From NCBI RefSeq assembly GCF_900142915.1, contig NZ_FRCM01000001.1, positions 1,240,001 to 1,304,000 of the forward strand: a stretch of 64,000 bases of DNA, in the 5' to 3' direction. The notes beneath the pieces were generated by a model. The model saw nothing but the letters and a program-made list of their open reading frames with translations, was not told the DNA's origin and did no database searches. Of the stretch, positions 42,637-53,098 are shown in pieces. The stretch comes from Mucilaginibacter sp. OK098 (lineage in GTDB: Bacteria > Bacteroidota > Bacteroidia > Sphingobacteriales > Sphingobacteriaceae). Each line of letters begins with the position of its first letter. Within the stretch, counting starts at the first letter, position 1. The translations under genes and the position numbers were made by a program.

Positions 42637-43167
42637 TTACAGTGCAAAACCATAAGCTAAACGTAAGGCTACTGTACCATAGCTATCGTTCTGACCTGAG
42701 AAGTTTTCATAACGAACACCAACATCCCATGATTTATTTGCCCAGCCTAATCCAGGTGAAAGGATTAACTTGGTATTCTTAACATACTGAGAGCTGGTTT
42801 CAAATCCGGCGCCTGCTTCCGCACCGAAATACACATTTTCAGTGAAGAAGGCTTTAACACCAACTTTTACCGGAACAAGGCCAATGCTTTTACCACCAAT
42901 ATCTTTAGCGTTCTGGTCGGCAAAGAAATTATAATAGCCTGATGTAAGGGTTAAAGCTACGTCTTTAGCAACACCATATTGTAAACGTGCAGTACCACCA
43001 AGCTCAAATTTCGAGTAATCATGTATAGCGCCGGTAGGTATGCCGCCTTCAATTCCAAAGCCTAAGCGCCATGCGCTTTTATCGGTTGTTTGTGCTTTTA
43101 CATTAACTGAGAAAAATATAGCAGCAGCAGTTGCTACTGTTGCTATCCATTTTGTTGAATTTTTCAT
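42637..43167 (-). CDS. outer-membrane beta-barrel protein, paralogue A
   Basis: 176 residues from the ATG at 43167 (MKNSTKWIATVATAAA), which starts the signal peptide; an in-frame Met 39 bp upstream adds a stretch not present in the paralogue. Signal peptide to about residue 25 (SVNVKA-Q), then an eight-strand-like barrel: FGIEGGIPTGAIHD, LGGTARLQYGVAKDVALTLT, GYYNFFADQ, VPVKVGVKAFFTENVYFGAEAGAGF, and a closing strand VALRLAYGFAL that ends with a C-terminal hydrophobic residue as barrels do. About two thirds identical in pattern to the gene at 43635. Function unknown. Confidence 0.78.
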   Translation of the reverse strand: MKNSTKWIATVATAAAIFFSVNVKAQTTDKSAWRLGFGIEGGIPTGAIHDYSKFELGGTARLQYGVAKDVALTLTSGYYNFFADQNAKDIGGKSIGLVPVKVGVKAFFTENVYFGAEAGAGFETSSQYVKNTKLILSPGLGWANKSWDVGVRYENFSGQNDSYGTVALRLAYGFAL

Positions 43168-43634
43168 TGTAGTGTTTTTAGTGAAATAATAGATAATTCT
43201 ATACACTCGGCCTTACAAATATTTGGCCACTATGCCAATTTTATTGTCTGTTTTGTGTAAACAAGGCACTGATTCGGTAATTAACATAGTTTGCTAACAA
43301 TTGTTAATTGCGTTACATCCTGATACTCAGATAACTTTTTAACCTCAATAGTTAGTGAACATGAATTAACATTTTTTTAATAATAAAGGAATAGAGAAGG
43401 AAACTATTAGTTAAATTTATCTATTTTCACAACATTTTTGCAGGGTAAAAAGGTCAAAAATGTACTTTTCAAGCGACGATTTGGAGGTTAGAGATTAGTA
43501 TATATACTGCCGAAGGTTACACATGCTACCGTGAGTTTAGCGCAAAGTAACACATGGCAGCGATGAAATTGTGTATCGCTACTTTTTATTTGATCTGTCT
43601 CAGTAGAGTCTCTTCTCTAATCTCCAGTCGCTAA
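43168..43634. other. duplicated upstream region of the beta-barrel genes with word repeats
   Basis: No gene is seen. The segment shares with 44163-44466 the blocks GTGTTTTTAGTGAAATAAT, CGGCC-CACAAATA or TACAAATA, GTTAAATTTA, TTTTGCAG and AAAAAGGTCAAAAATGTACT (which is followed by AAGCGACG in both). Word repeats of the GGTTAGAGATTAG type lie at 43484-43497 and, inverted, at 43609-43634 (TCTTCTCTAATCTCCAG). Confidence 0.6.
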
Positions 43635-44162
43635 TTACAATGAAAAACCATAGCCTAAACGTACTGCTACCATACCGTAGGTACCATAGCGAGAGAAATT
43701 TTCATAGCGTAATCCTACATCCCATGATTTATCTGCCCAGCCTATTCCGGGGGAAAGAATCAATTTTTTAACCTTTGTATATTTGGTTTCAAAACCTATA
43801 CCTGCCTCACCGGCAACATAAATATTATCAGTAACAAATGCCTTAGCACCCACTTTAACCGGAACAACACCAAAGCTTTCACCTCCGCGATCTTTTGCTG
43901 CCTGGGTAGCTGAGAAATTATAATAACCTGAAGTTAAAGTTAAAGCTACATTTTTATTGACGCCGTATTGCAAACGGGCGGTTCCGCCTAACTCAAATTT
44001 CGAATATGCAGGGCTTTTATGTAAAGCACCGGTAGGTATCCCGCCTTCAATTCCAAAACCTAAGCCCCAGGCACCTTCAGCAGTTGTCTGTGCTTTTACA
44101 TTAACTGAGAAAAATATAGCAGCAGTTGCTACTATTGCTATCCACTTTGTTGAATTTTTCAT
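43635..44162 (-). CDS. outer-membrane beta-barrel protein, paralogue B
   Basis: 175 residues. Same signal peptide (MKNSTKWIAIVATAAIFF, SVNVKA-Q) and same strand order as paralogue A: FGIEGGIPTGALHK, LGGTARLQYGVNKNVALTL, GYYNFSATQ, VPVKVGAKAFVTDNIYVAGEAG, closing VAVRLGYGFSL. Because the upstream regions are also alike, the pair arose by tandem duplication of a roughly 1-kb unit. Each gene probably has its own promoter. Function unknown; size and fold resemble OmpW/OmpX-like small porins. Confidence 0.78.
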   Translation of the reverse strand: MKNSTKWIAIVATAAIFFSVNVKAQTTAEGAWGLGFGIEGGIPTGALHKSPAYSKFELGGTARLQYGVNKNVALTLTSGYYNFSATQAAKDRGGESFGVVPVKVGAKAFVTDNIYVAGEAGIGFETKYTKVKKLILSPGIGWADKSWDVGLRYENFSRYGTYGMVAVRLGYGFSL

Positions 44163-44530
44163 AGTTGTGTTTTTAGTGAAATAATTGGTGATTTTATATA
44201 TTCCGGCCCCACAAATACTTTGCCACTGCGTTAAATTTCATTGGCTGTTTTATATGAACAAGCTAATTATATGGGTAATTAACTCTCATTCTAACTGTGG
44301 TGATAAGAATATTACTTTAACCGTTAGTTAACAATAAAACAAGCACAGCGCATCGTTACAGTTAAATTTACTTCTTATCACAATATTTTGCAGACTAAAA
44401 AGGTCAAAAATGTACTTTTAAAGCGACGTTGGTCTTAGAGATTTGTGATTAGAGATTGGAGATTAGGATTAGCCATATGCGGCTATGAAATATCGTTTAG
44501 TCACTTTACTGCATAGTAGACCCGTTTAAA
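44163..44530. other. upstream region of paralogue B, partner of 43168-43634
   Basis: Non-coding, AT-rich. It carries the block AAAAAGGTCAAAAATGTACT at about 44398-44417 and TTAGAGATTTGTGATTAGAG, ATTGGAGATTAGG words at 44435-44466. No other structure is seen. Confidence 0.5.
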
Positions 44531-44535
44531 ACTAA

Positions 44536-44579
44536 AAAATGCTTTTCATCAGCTGCCAGGCAGGGATGAAAAGCATTTT
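44536..44579. terminator. terminator of the RND efflux operon
   Basis: Perfect 15-bp stem AAAATGCTTTTCATC (44536-44550) with GATGAAAAGCATTTT (44565-44579), 14-base loop with a small inner CTGCC/GGCAG pairing. On the minus strand it ends in a T run. Confidence 0.85.
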
Positions 44580-44601
44580 ATTATACATAACGGAGTTTTA
44601 T

Positions 44602-47600
44602 TTATGACTGCGGGTCAACTTCCGGATCGGGCTTATAGTTTTTCTCTAATTCAGCCAGTTTTTCTTTCCCGTAAGCAAATTTGGTTATCACATAAAACAG
44701 AACCGGTACAATAAATATAGCGAACGATGTTGCTGTAAGCATTCCTCCAAAAACCGTCATACCTATGGTTTTCCTGGCCTGGGCACCTGCGCCTGACGCA
44801 AACACAAGCGGCAATACACCAAATATAAATGCCAGCGAGGTCATCAGGATCGGCCTTAAACGCAGTCGCACAGCATCTAAAGTAGCTTTTTCAAGCTCCA
44901 TACCCCTGTCTACCCGTTCTTTGGCAAATTCCACTATCAAAATTGCATTTTTGGCCGCTAAGCCGATGAGTGTTATCAACCCTATCTGGGCATAAACGTT
45001 ATTAGTAAGCGATGGACTTAAATAGAGGAATAAAATTGCTCCAAAAGCGCCTAAGGGTACAGCCAGCAACACCGAAAACGGTACTGACCAGCTCTCATAC
45101 AATGCAGCAAGGAACAAAAACACAAAGCCTATTGAAAGTAAAAATATATAAACCGTTTTTGAGCCGGATAATAATTCCTCCCGGCTTAAACCCGAAAACT
45201 CGTAGCCATAGCCTTGCGGTAATGTGCTGTTTGCAACTTCTTTCAGCGCATTTAAGGCATCACCGCTACTATAACCCGGTTTTGGGCTACCATCAATCTC
45301 GGCAGAGCGGAAGAGGTTATAATGTGATATTAATGGTGCGTTTTCAATTACCGTATGATTTGTTACTGTGCTTAATGGTACCATCCCCCCTGCCTGGTTA
45401 CGCACAAAATATTGCCCTATGTTATCAATATTAGTCCGGTAATTGGTATCGGCCTGGGCCACCACGTGAAAGTTTCGCCCGTAAATGGTAAAGTCATTAA
45501 TAAATATACTTCCCATATAGGTTTGTAAAGCATTATTAATATCGCTAATGGCAACACCCAGGCGTTTGGCTTTTTCACGATCGATAGTAAGCTGGTAAGC
45601 TGGCGTACTTGCTGTAAAAAATGAAAACGCTTTGCCTATTTCAGGGCGTTTATTAATTGCAGCAGTAAGCTGCCTCAAGGTTTTCTCAAAGGTTTTTATA
45701 TCTCCACCGGCTTCTTTCTCTTCCATTATAAATGAGAAACCGCCCGTGCTTCCCAAACCCGGGATTGCCGGTGGTTGAATTACAACTACACTGGCTTCCT
45801 TAAACCTTGCCAACCGTTTTTGCAAATTAGCTATAATGGCTCCTATTTGAGTTTCAGCGGTCTTTCTTTGATCCCACGGTTTAAGCTGAACAAATATGGT
45901 TGCACTGTTTGATTTACTGGCAAAGCTCACCGCGTTTAATCCGCCAAGGGCTGCATAATGCAGGATGCCTGGTATGCTATCCATGGTGGCCATCATCTGA
46001 TGTAAAACGGTAACGGTTCTTTGTGTTGATGAAGCCTCCGGCAAATCATAGGTAACATAGATCCTGCCGTCATCTTCCAGTGGTATAAATCCACTTGGCT
46101 TATTCCTGAATAAAATAATGGTTCCAACAACTATGCACACTAATATAATGATCACAAATTTGGAGTTTTTTATACCCTTATCAACCCCATTTCTATACTT
46201 GCCCGTTATGCGCTCAAACCATTCATTAAACTTAAAAAAGAATTTATTGAGCCCTTTTGATTTATCATCAATTTTATGCGGACGCAAAATAAGGGTACAC
46301 AATGCCGGTGTTAATGATAAAGCCACAAATGCCGAGATCAAAACGGAGATGGCAATGGTTATGGCAAACTGCTGGTATAGCCTGCCTACAATGCCCGGTA
46401 TAAATCCTACAGGAACAAATACCGCCGCCAATATCAGCGCTATTGCTATTACCGGTGCAGATATGTCGCGCATTGCATGAATTGTCGCGTCTTTTGGCGA
46501 CATCCCCTTTTCATCCATATAATGCTGCACCGACTCAACCACCACAATGGCATCATCAACCACAATACCAATAGCAAGCACAAAGCCAAATAAGGTAAGT
46601 GTATTTATAGTGAAGTGCAATGGTATAAAAAATATAAAGGTACCGATGATTGATACAGGGATGGCCAGCACCGGGATAAGTGTTGTACGCCAGCTTTGTA
46701 AAAACAAAAACACAACTATTATAACTAATACAAGTGCAATCAGCAGTGTTTCAACAACCTCCTGAACTGATACCTTTACTACAGTTATTGATTCAAATGG
46801 CACTACGTAATCAACATCGGTTGGAAAAGCCTTTTTAAGCTCGTTCATGGTGGCATACACTGCATCGGCTGTTTCAATGGCATTACTATTTGGAGCCTGG
46901 TATATTAACAGGTACGATGCTCTTCTGCCATCAACAAATGAATTACCGGCGTAGTTAAACTTGCCCAGCTCAACGCGGGCAACATCCTTTAAATGAACAA
47001 TAGCGCCGGTACTGGGGATTGTTTTTACTATAACATTGGCAAATTCTTCAGGTTTTGATAAGCGCCCTTTTACCAATACGGTATACTCAAAAGGCTGTGC
47101 TTTTTCCTGCGGTGTTGATCCGACCGTTCCGGCTGCTACCTGTGCATTTTGCTCATTCAATGCAGCGGTTACATCGGCAGCTGTCATTCCAAGTGCAGCA
47201 AGCTTATCAGGCTTTAGCCAAATCCTCATACTAAAATCATCAGCACGGGTAAAAACGTCGCCCACACCTTTTGCACGCAAAAGCGCATCCTTTATAAAAA
47301 TATTGGTGTAGTTATCCATAAAGGTAACATCATGCGTTCCCTTAGGAGCGAACATGGCAACCAGCATTAATATGCTGGGGTTACGTTTACGAACGGTTAA
47401 TCCTAAACGCTGTACATCCTGTGGTAAAGTTGGTGTAGCTATACCAACCCGGTTCTGCACATCAAGCGCAGCTATATTAATATCAGTACCAACTTCAAAG
47501 TTTGCGGTCATGGTCATTTGACCATTGCTTGTACTGTTACTCTGCAGGTAGGTCATTCCGGGTGTGCCGTTTACCTGTACTTCAATTGGCGTGGCAACGG

Positions 47601-47781
47601 TTTGCTCAACCGTTAAGGCATCGGCACCGCTGTATGTACCTGTAATTTGTACGGTTGGCGGTGAAATTTCAGGATACTGCCCTATTGCCAGGCTGGTGAT
47701 GGATAAAATACCAACCACCACAATTACCAATGAAATAACAATTGCTGTAACCGGTCTTTTTATAAAAGTATCTGCGATCAT
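44602..47781 (-). CDS. RND-type multidrug efflux permease (HAE-1, AcrB-like)
   Basis: 1059 residues, the usual length. Inner-membrane trimeric pump of the AcrB/MexB group. MIADTFIKRPVTAIVISLVIVV is the typical N-terminus (quoted in part), the proton-relay Asp pair is in AIGIVVDDAIVVVES, and the porter-domain signatures GTYSGADALTVEQTV, FTRADDFSMRIWL and GFVFLFLAALYESWSVP are present. Two large periplasmic loops follow helices 1 and 7. It works with the adaptor and TolC encoded directly upstream. Drug spectrum cannot be predicted. Confidence 0.95.
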   Translation of the reverse strand: MIADTFIKRPVTAIVISLVIVVVGILSITSLAIGQYPEISPPTVQITGTYSGADALTVEQTVATPIEVQVNGTPGMTYLQSNSTSNGQMTMTANFEVGTDINIAALDVQNRVGIATPTLPQDVQRLGLTVRKRNPSILMLVAMFAPKGTHDVTFMDNYTNIFIKDALLRAKGVGDVFTRADDFSMRIWLKPDKLAALGMTAADVTAALNEQNAQVAAGTVGSTPQEKAQPFEYTVLVKGRLSKPEEFANVIVKTIPSTGAIVHLKDVARVELGKFNYAGNSFVDGRRASYLLIYQAPNSNAIETADAVYATMNELKKAFPTDVDYVVPFESITVVKVSVQEVVETLLIALVLVIIVVFLFLQSWRTTLIPVLAIPVSIIGTFIFFIPLHFTINTLTLFGFVLAIGIVVDDAIVVVESVQHYMDEKGMSPKDATIHAMRDISAPVIAIALILAAVFVPVGFIPGIVGRLYQQFAITIAISVLISAFVALSLTPALCTLILRPHKIDDKSKGLNKFFFKFNEWFERITGKYRNGVDKGIKNSKFVIIILVCIVVGTIILFRNKPSGFIPLEDDGRIYVTYDLPEASSTQRTVTVLHQMMATMDSIPGILHYAALGGLNAVSFASKSNSATIFVQLKPWDQRKTAETQIGAIIANLQKRLARFKEASVVVIQPPAIPGLGSTGGFSFIMEEKEAGGDIKTFEKTLRQLTAAINKRPEIGKAFSFFTASTPAYQLTIDREKAKRLGVAISDINNALQTYMGSIFINDFTIYGRNFHVVAQADTNYRTNIDNIGQYFVRNQAGGMVPLSTVTNHTVIENAPLISHYNLFRSAEIDGSPKPGYSSGDALNALKEVANSTLPQGYGYEFSGLSREELLSGSKTVYIFLLSIGFVFLFLAALYESWSVPFSVLLAVPLGAFGAILFLYLSPSLTNNVYAQIGLITLIGLAAKNAILIVEFAKERVDRGMELEKATLDAVRLRLRPILMTSLAFIFGVLPLVFASGAGAQARKTIGMTVFGGMLTATSFAIFIVPVLFYVITKFAYGKEKLAELEKNYKPDPEVDPQS

Positions 47782-47841
47782 TCGTTTGTTTTTAGAAAAG
47801 GATCAATTATTTTCCTGTACTGTTTTACAATGCAATAAAGC

Positions 47842-48981
47842 TTATTGTTTAGCTTTAGCCGGAGCCCCCTGCTCTACCGGTTTTCCCAGCGTAATTTTCC
47901 CGCTGTCGCGCAAACGCTGAAAACCATCGGTAATAACTTTATCGCCCGGAGCTAACCCGGATGTTATAACCACGTCAGTACCTATCCGCGGGCCCAATTT
48001 TACTTTATGCTGCTTGGCCATAGTATCAAGGGAAACAAATACAAAAAACTCGCCCATGTTTTCAGACACTGCTTTGTATGGGATCTGCAGCTTGTTTCCC
48101 GATTCGCTGTTCAATACATTTAAAACGCAGCTCATGCCATCCTTAAGCACATCACTCTGGTTTGGAAATTCAATTCTTACCTTGATGGTTCCTGTTTGGC
48201 TATTCACCCCCCTGTCAATAGCCAGTACTTTACCCGATTGGTTATAAGTAGTACCATCAGATAGCTGGAGTTTAAAGGTAGAATCTGTGCTGCTTTTTTG
48301 CAGACCGTAAAAACGGTTAATATCCTGCTCATTAATTACCACATCAACACCAATAGGATGCTCGCTTGATATGGTGTTTAACAAAGTACTGCCTGGTGTA
48401 ACCTGTGCACCCAGCTTTACCTGCGAAATGCCTATGCGGCCAGTAAAAGGAGCGCTTATTGTTGCATATGAAAGATCGGTTTTTGCAGATGCTACCGCGG
48501 CCTTTGCTACTGCTACCTGGCTTTTACTGGTTTCGAAGGTAGCTTCGGCCTGGTCAACAGTTTGGCGGGCAACAGCATCGTTTTTAAGCAGCATGTTATA
48601 CCTGTCAATATCTTTTTGAGATTTTACCAGGTTAGCCTGTGCGCTTTGTAAATTAGCTTCGGCCTGGGTATAGGCATCCAAAAACTTACGCCTGTCTATT
48701 TCATACAAAGGTTTACCTTTTGATACAATTTCACCCTCTTTAAAAAATATACCGGTTATAAAACCGGTAACCTGGCTTCTAAGCTCAACAGTATTTAAAG
48801 CAATTACGCTTCCCTGGAATTTATCATAATAAATGGCTTCGGCTTTTTTAGCTTCAGTAACGTTCACCGGCGTTGGCGGGGGGGCGGCGTTTTGCTTTGC
48901 CTTGTCGTTATTATGGCATGATGACCATATTAACATACAAACCGTTCCTGTTAAAAGTATATCTCTTGTTTTCATATTCAA
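47842..48981 (-). CDS. RND efflux periplasmic adaptor (AcrA/MexA type)
   Basis: 379 residues. Lipoprotein signal with lipobox WSSC (Cys22), so it is anchored to the inner membrane. Barrel-sandwich (lipoyl-like) hybrid with VELRSQVTGFITGIFFKEGE, a helical hairpin around 90-150 (AEANLQSAQANLVKSQKDID), the second half FTGRIGISQVKLGAQVTPG, and beta-barrel and membrane-proximal domains. The start at 48981 is 3 bp after the tolC-type stop, so the two are coupled; the pump follows after 60 bp. Confidence 0.94.
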   Translation of the reverse strand: MNMKTRDILLTGTVCMLIWSSCHNNDKAKQNAAPPPTPVNVTEAKKAEAIYYDKFQGSVIALNTVELRSQVTGFITGIFFKEGEIVSKGKPLYEIDRRKFLDAYTQAEANLQSAQANLVKSQKDIDRYNMLLKNDAVARQTVDQAEATFETSKSQVAVAKAAVASAKTDLSYATISAPFTGRIGISQVKLGAQVTPGSTLLNTISSEHPIGVDVVINEQDINRFYGLQKSSTDSTFKLQLSDGTTYNQSGKVLAIDRGVNSQTGTIKVRIEFPNQSDVLKDGMSCVLNVLNSESGNKLQIPYKAVSENMGEFFVFVSLDTMAKQHKVKLGPRIGTDVVITSGLAPGDKVITDGFQRLRDSGKITLGKPVEQGAPAKAKQ

Positions 48982-48984
48982 TTT

Positions 48985-50310
48985 TTATTGTACTGATAAT
49001 GTACCCAATGATTTCTCCAGGTCTATCTTACTTGATAATAACTGGAACAACGCATTATAATAATTCAATTCGGCAGTCCGCAAATCAGATTGCGCCACAA
49101 TTACATCAAGGTAAGTTTTAATACCTTCCCTGTACTGAAGACTAACTACTTTGTATACGTCTTTGGCAAGGTCAACATTTTGTTTTATCAGCTGCCAGCT
49201 GGTATAGTTACTTTTATAACTGGCTATTGCCTGTACATATTCGGTATTAATGGTATTTGCGGAATTTTCGATATCCAGGTCGCTGCGTGTAGTCTGCAAA
49301 CGCGCCTTACTTAGGTTTTGCAAACGCTTACCGCCCTGAAAAATAGGTAATGCCAATGAAAGCCCCGCATAGGCGCTTGGAAACGAAGTATTGTAAAGGT
49401 TACTGAATTTATTGCTTAAATATACCCAGTTATAGCTGCCCACTGCCGACAGGGAAGGCAAAAAACCATATTTATAATAATTTACATTTACCACCTGCAG
49501 GTTTCTTTGTGTTTTTAATAAGCGATATTCAATGCGGTTATTTACATCAAGCCGCTGGTTAGTATCAATATTGGCTTCCTGCTCATAATGAGTAGAATCG
49601 TACGATAATACTAAATTATGACCTGCGGAGATCCCCATTATTTGTTTCAAATAAGCCAGTTTGCTGTTAATTGCCTCGGCAGTTTGTTTGCGGCTTGCTA
49701 TTGAATTATTTAGCGAGATGGTTGCCTGTTTATAATCAATTTTGTCAGAAACGCCGGCCTGGTATCTGTTGTAGGCATCTTTTAAACTGCGTTGCAGCCT
49801 GGTAATATCCTCATTTAAAATATCCAGTTGTTTTTGCGATAGCAGTACATCAAAAAATGCTTTGCTAACGTCTGATACCACATTTATCTGGCTGCTTAAA
49901 ATATTTTCCTTATAATATTGGCGCGAATATTTAGCTGCTTTAGCTGCCTGCAGCACATCATTATTATAAATAACCTGGCTGGCCTGTAGTCCCAACGTTG
50001 AAAATTCATCAATCCTTGTACCGGCAACCGGTGTTGCACCTGTATTGGTATTTTGAGGGGTGCCCTTAAAATAATGCTGATATTGCCCCGAGCCATTTAC
50101 CTGCGGCAACCAACCAGAAAGGCTTATCTTTATATCTCTTTCACTAATTTCCTGGTCAATGGATGCTTGCCTTACCACCGGCTGGTTGCGTAAAGCAAAG
50201 TCAACACATTGCTTTAAGGTTACAATGGTATCGCCGCTGGTTTGCGCAAAAAGGACAGTTGGCAAAATTATTGTTAAACAAAATATTAGTGAATAGGCAG
50301 ATTTTTTCAT
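48985..50310 (-). CDS. TolC-family outer-membrane efflux protein
   Basis: 441 residues from the ATG at 50310 (MKKSAYSLIFCLTIILPTVL, signal peptide ending LFAQ); an in-frame Met 21 bp upstream would disturb the signal. OEP repeats with TLKQCVDFALRNQPVVRQA at the start, the two long helical hairpins (AKAAKYSRQYYKENILSS; KQTAEAINSKLAYLKQIMG) and the barrel strands GLSLALPIFQGGKR. First gene of the operon tolC-adaptor-pump, an order common in Bacteroidota. Confidence 0.92.
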   Translation of the reverse strand: MKKSAYSLIFCLTIILPTVLFAQTSGDTIVTLKQCVDFALRNQPVVRQASIDQEISERDIKISLSGWLPQVNGSGQYQHYFKGTPQNTNTGATPVAGTRIDEFSTLGLQASQVIYNNDVLQAAKAAKYSRQYYKENILSSQINVVSDVSKAFFDVLLSQKQLDILNEDITRLQRSLKDAYNRYQAGVSDKIDYKQATISLNNSIASRKQTAEAINSKLAYLKQIMGISAGHNLVLSYDSTHYEQEANIDTNQRLDVNNRIEYRLLKTQRNLQVVNVNYYKYGFLPSLSAVGSYNWVYLSNKFSNLYNTSFPSAYAGLSLALPIFQGGKRLQNLSKARLQTTRSDLDIENSANTINTEYVQAIASYKSNYTSWQLIKQNVDLAKDVYKVVSLQYREGIKTYLDVIVAQSDLRTAELNYYNALFQLLSSKIDLEKSLGTLSVQ

Positions 50311-51859
<1,549 letters not shown>

Positions 51860-51902
51860 ACCCGGCCCGTGCCGATATAGCAATAACTTAGCGCAATAAA
51901 AC

Positions 51903-51936
51903 AAGCATCGCAGATATTAATTTATCCGCGATGCTT
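51903..51936 (+). terminator. hairpin after spt
   Basis: Stem AAGCATCGC (51903-51911) with GCGATGCTT (51928-51936), continued by GATA/TATC inside, then ATTTACG. It probably ends or attenuates spt transcription before the next gene at 51980. Confidence 0.65.
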
Positions 51937-51979
51937 ATTTACGTTTAAGGACATACACATTACTGAACTTAACATCCTG

Positions 51980-53098
51980 ATGAAGAAAATAGTACAGGTT
52001 AATTCTAAGAAAGAACTTGGGGCATTTATTGATTTTCCGCATGACCTTTACAAGAACGATCCAAACTATGTTCCTGAATTATTTATCGCCCAGCGCGACT
52101 TACTGACCATCCACCCTTTTCACAAGCATAATTTATTGCAAACTTTTTTGGCTTATGATGGTGATAAAATAGTTGGCCGCATAGCCGCTATTTTAAATAA
52201 CAGCCACAATGAGTACAATAAGCGAAACGATGGCTTTTGGGGCTTTTTTGATTGTATAAATGATCAGGAAACAGCCAACCTGCTTTTTGAAACCGCTGCA
52301 CAATGGCTTAAAGAAAAAGGAGTAGATCAAAACTTTATTGGCCCGGTTAACTTTTCTACCAATGAATCATGCGGTTTGCTGATCAAAGGTTTTGACAGCC
52401 CGCCGATGCTGATGATGACCTATAATTATCCGTATTATATCGACCTGATTGAAAAAGCAAAATTTGAAAAACAAATTGACCTTATCGCCTGGCACTGGGA
52501 CGGCGATGGGTACGATGATAAATCAATAAGGTTGTTAACTGCTTTGCAGGAAAGGCTAAAGCGTAATAACATAGTTATCCGTAAGGTTAATTTGAAAGAC
52601 TTTAAGAATGAAGTTGCCAAGGTGCGCGAGGTTTATAACTCCGCCTGGGATCAAAACACCGGGTTTGTGCCATTTACCGATGAGGAGTTTGACTACCTGG
52701 CTAAAGACCTGAAATTGATTTTGGATGACGATTTTGTTTGGGTTGCCGAGCAGAATAATAAAATTGTTGGCTTTGGCTTAGCCTTGCCAAATTTTAACGA
52801 GATCTTCCAAAAAATAAAAAGAGGCCGTTTACTCCCTACCGGGATCTTCAAATTGTTATTGAATAAAAAGAAGATAAAAAGCATCCGTATTTACGCGCTT
52901 GGTGTTGTTGACGGCTATCGCAAAATGGGGATCGAAGCTTGTTTATATGGATCAATAATAAGTGCATATAAAAGAAAAGGGCTGTTGCACGCAGAAGCAG
53001 GCTGGACATTGGAAAACAATGTGCTTATAAACGAAGCCATTATTGCTATTAAAGGAGATCCGTATAAAACATACAGGATCTACGAAAAACAGATATGA
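51980..53098 (+). CDS. GNAT-like acyltransferase, candidate bacterial ceramide synthase
   Basis: 372 residues. Two N-acetyltransferase-like halves: residues 5-130 (FLAYDGDKIVGRIAAILN is a GNAT beta4-type strand) and about 180-370 (DDFVWVAEQNNKIVGFGLALP, then IRIYALGVVDGYRKMGIEACLYG, an acyl-CoA-binding-like loop). A central FIGPVNFSTNESCGLLIKGF and DSPPMLMMTYN are family-specific. Bacterial ceramide synthase, shown in Caulobacter, belongs to the GNAT group and acylates 3-ketosphinganine. The position between serine palmitoyltransferase and an SDR reductase (4-bp overlap with the latter) makes this the best candidate here. The catalytic assignment is inference from context; the fold is supported. 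Confidence 0.72.
   Translation: MKKIVQVNSKKELGAFIDFPHDLYKNDPNYVPELFIAQRDLLTIHPFHKHNLLQTFLAYDGDKIVGRIAAILNNSHNEYNKRNDGFWGFFDCINDQETANLLFETAAQWLKEKGVDQNFIGPVNFSTNESCGLLIKGFDSPPMLMMTYNYPYYIDLIEKAKFEKQIDLIAWHWDGDGYDDKSIRLLTALQERLKRNNIVIRKVNLKDFKNEVAKVREVYNSAWDQNTGFVPFTDEEFDYLAKDLKLILDDDFVWVAEQNNKIVGFGLALPNFNEIFQKIKRGRLLPTGIFKLLLNKKKIKSIRIYALGVVDGYRKMGIEACLYGSIISAYKRKGLLHAEAGWTLENNVLINEAIIAIKGDPYKTYRIYEKQI

Noticed and set aside
46118..46480. Plus-strand frames opposite the RND pump gene
   Set aside because: Shadow frames of a long, well-supported coding gene.
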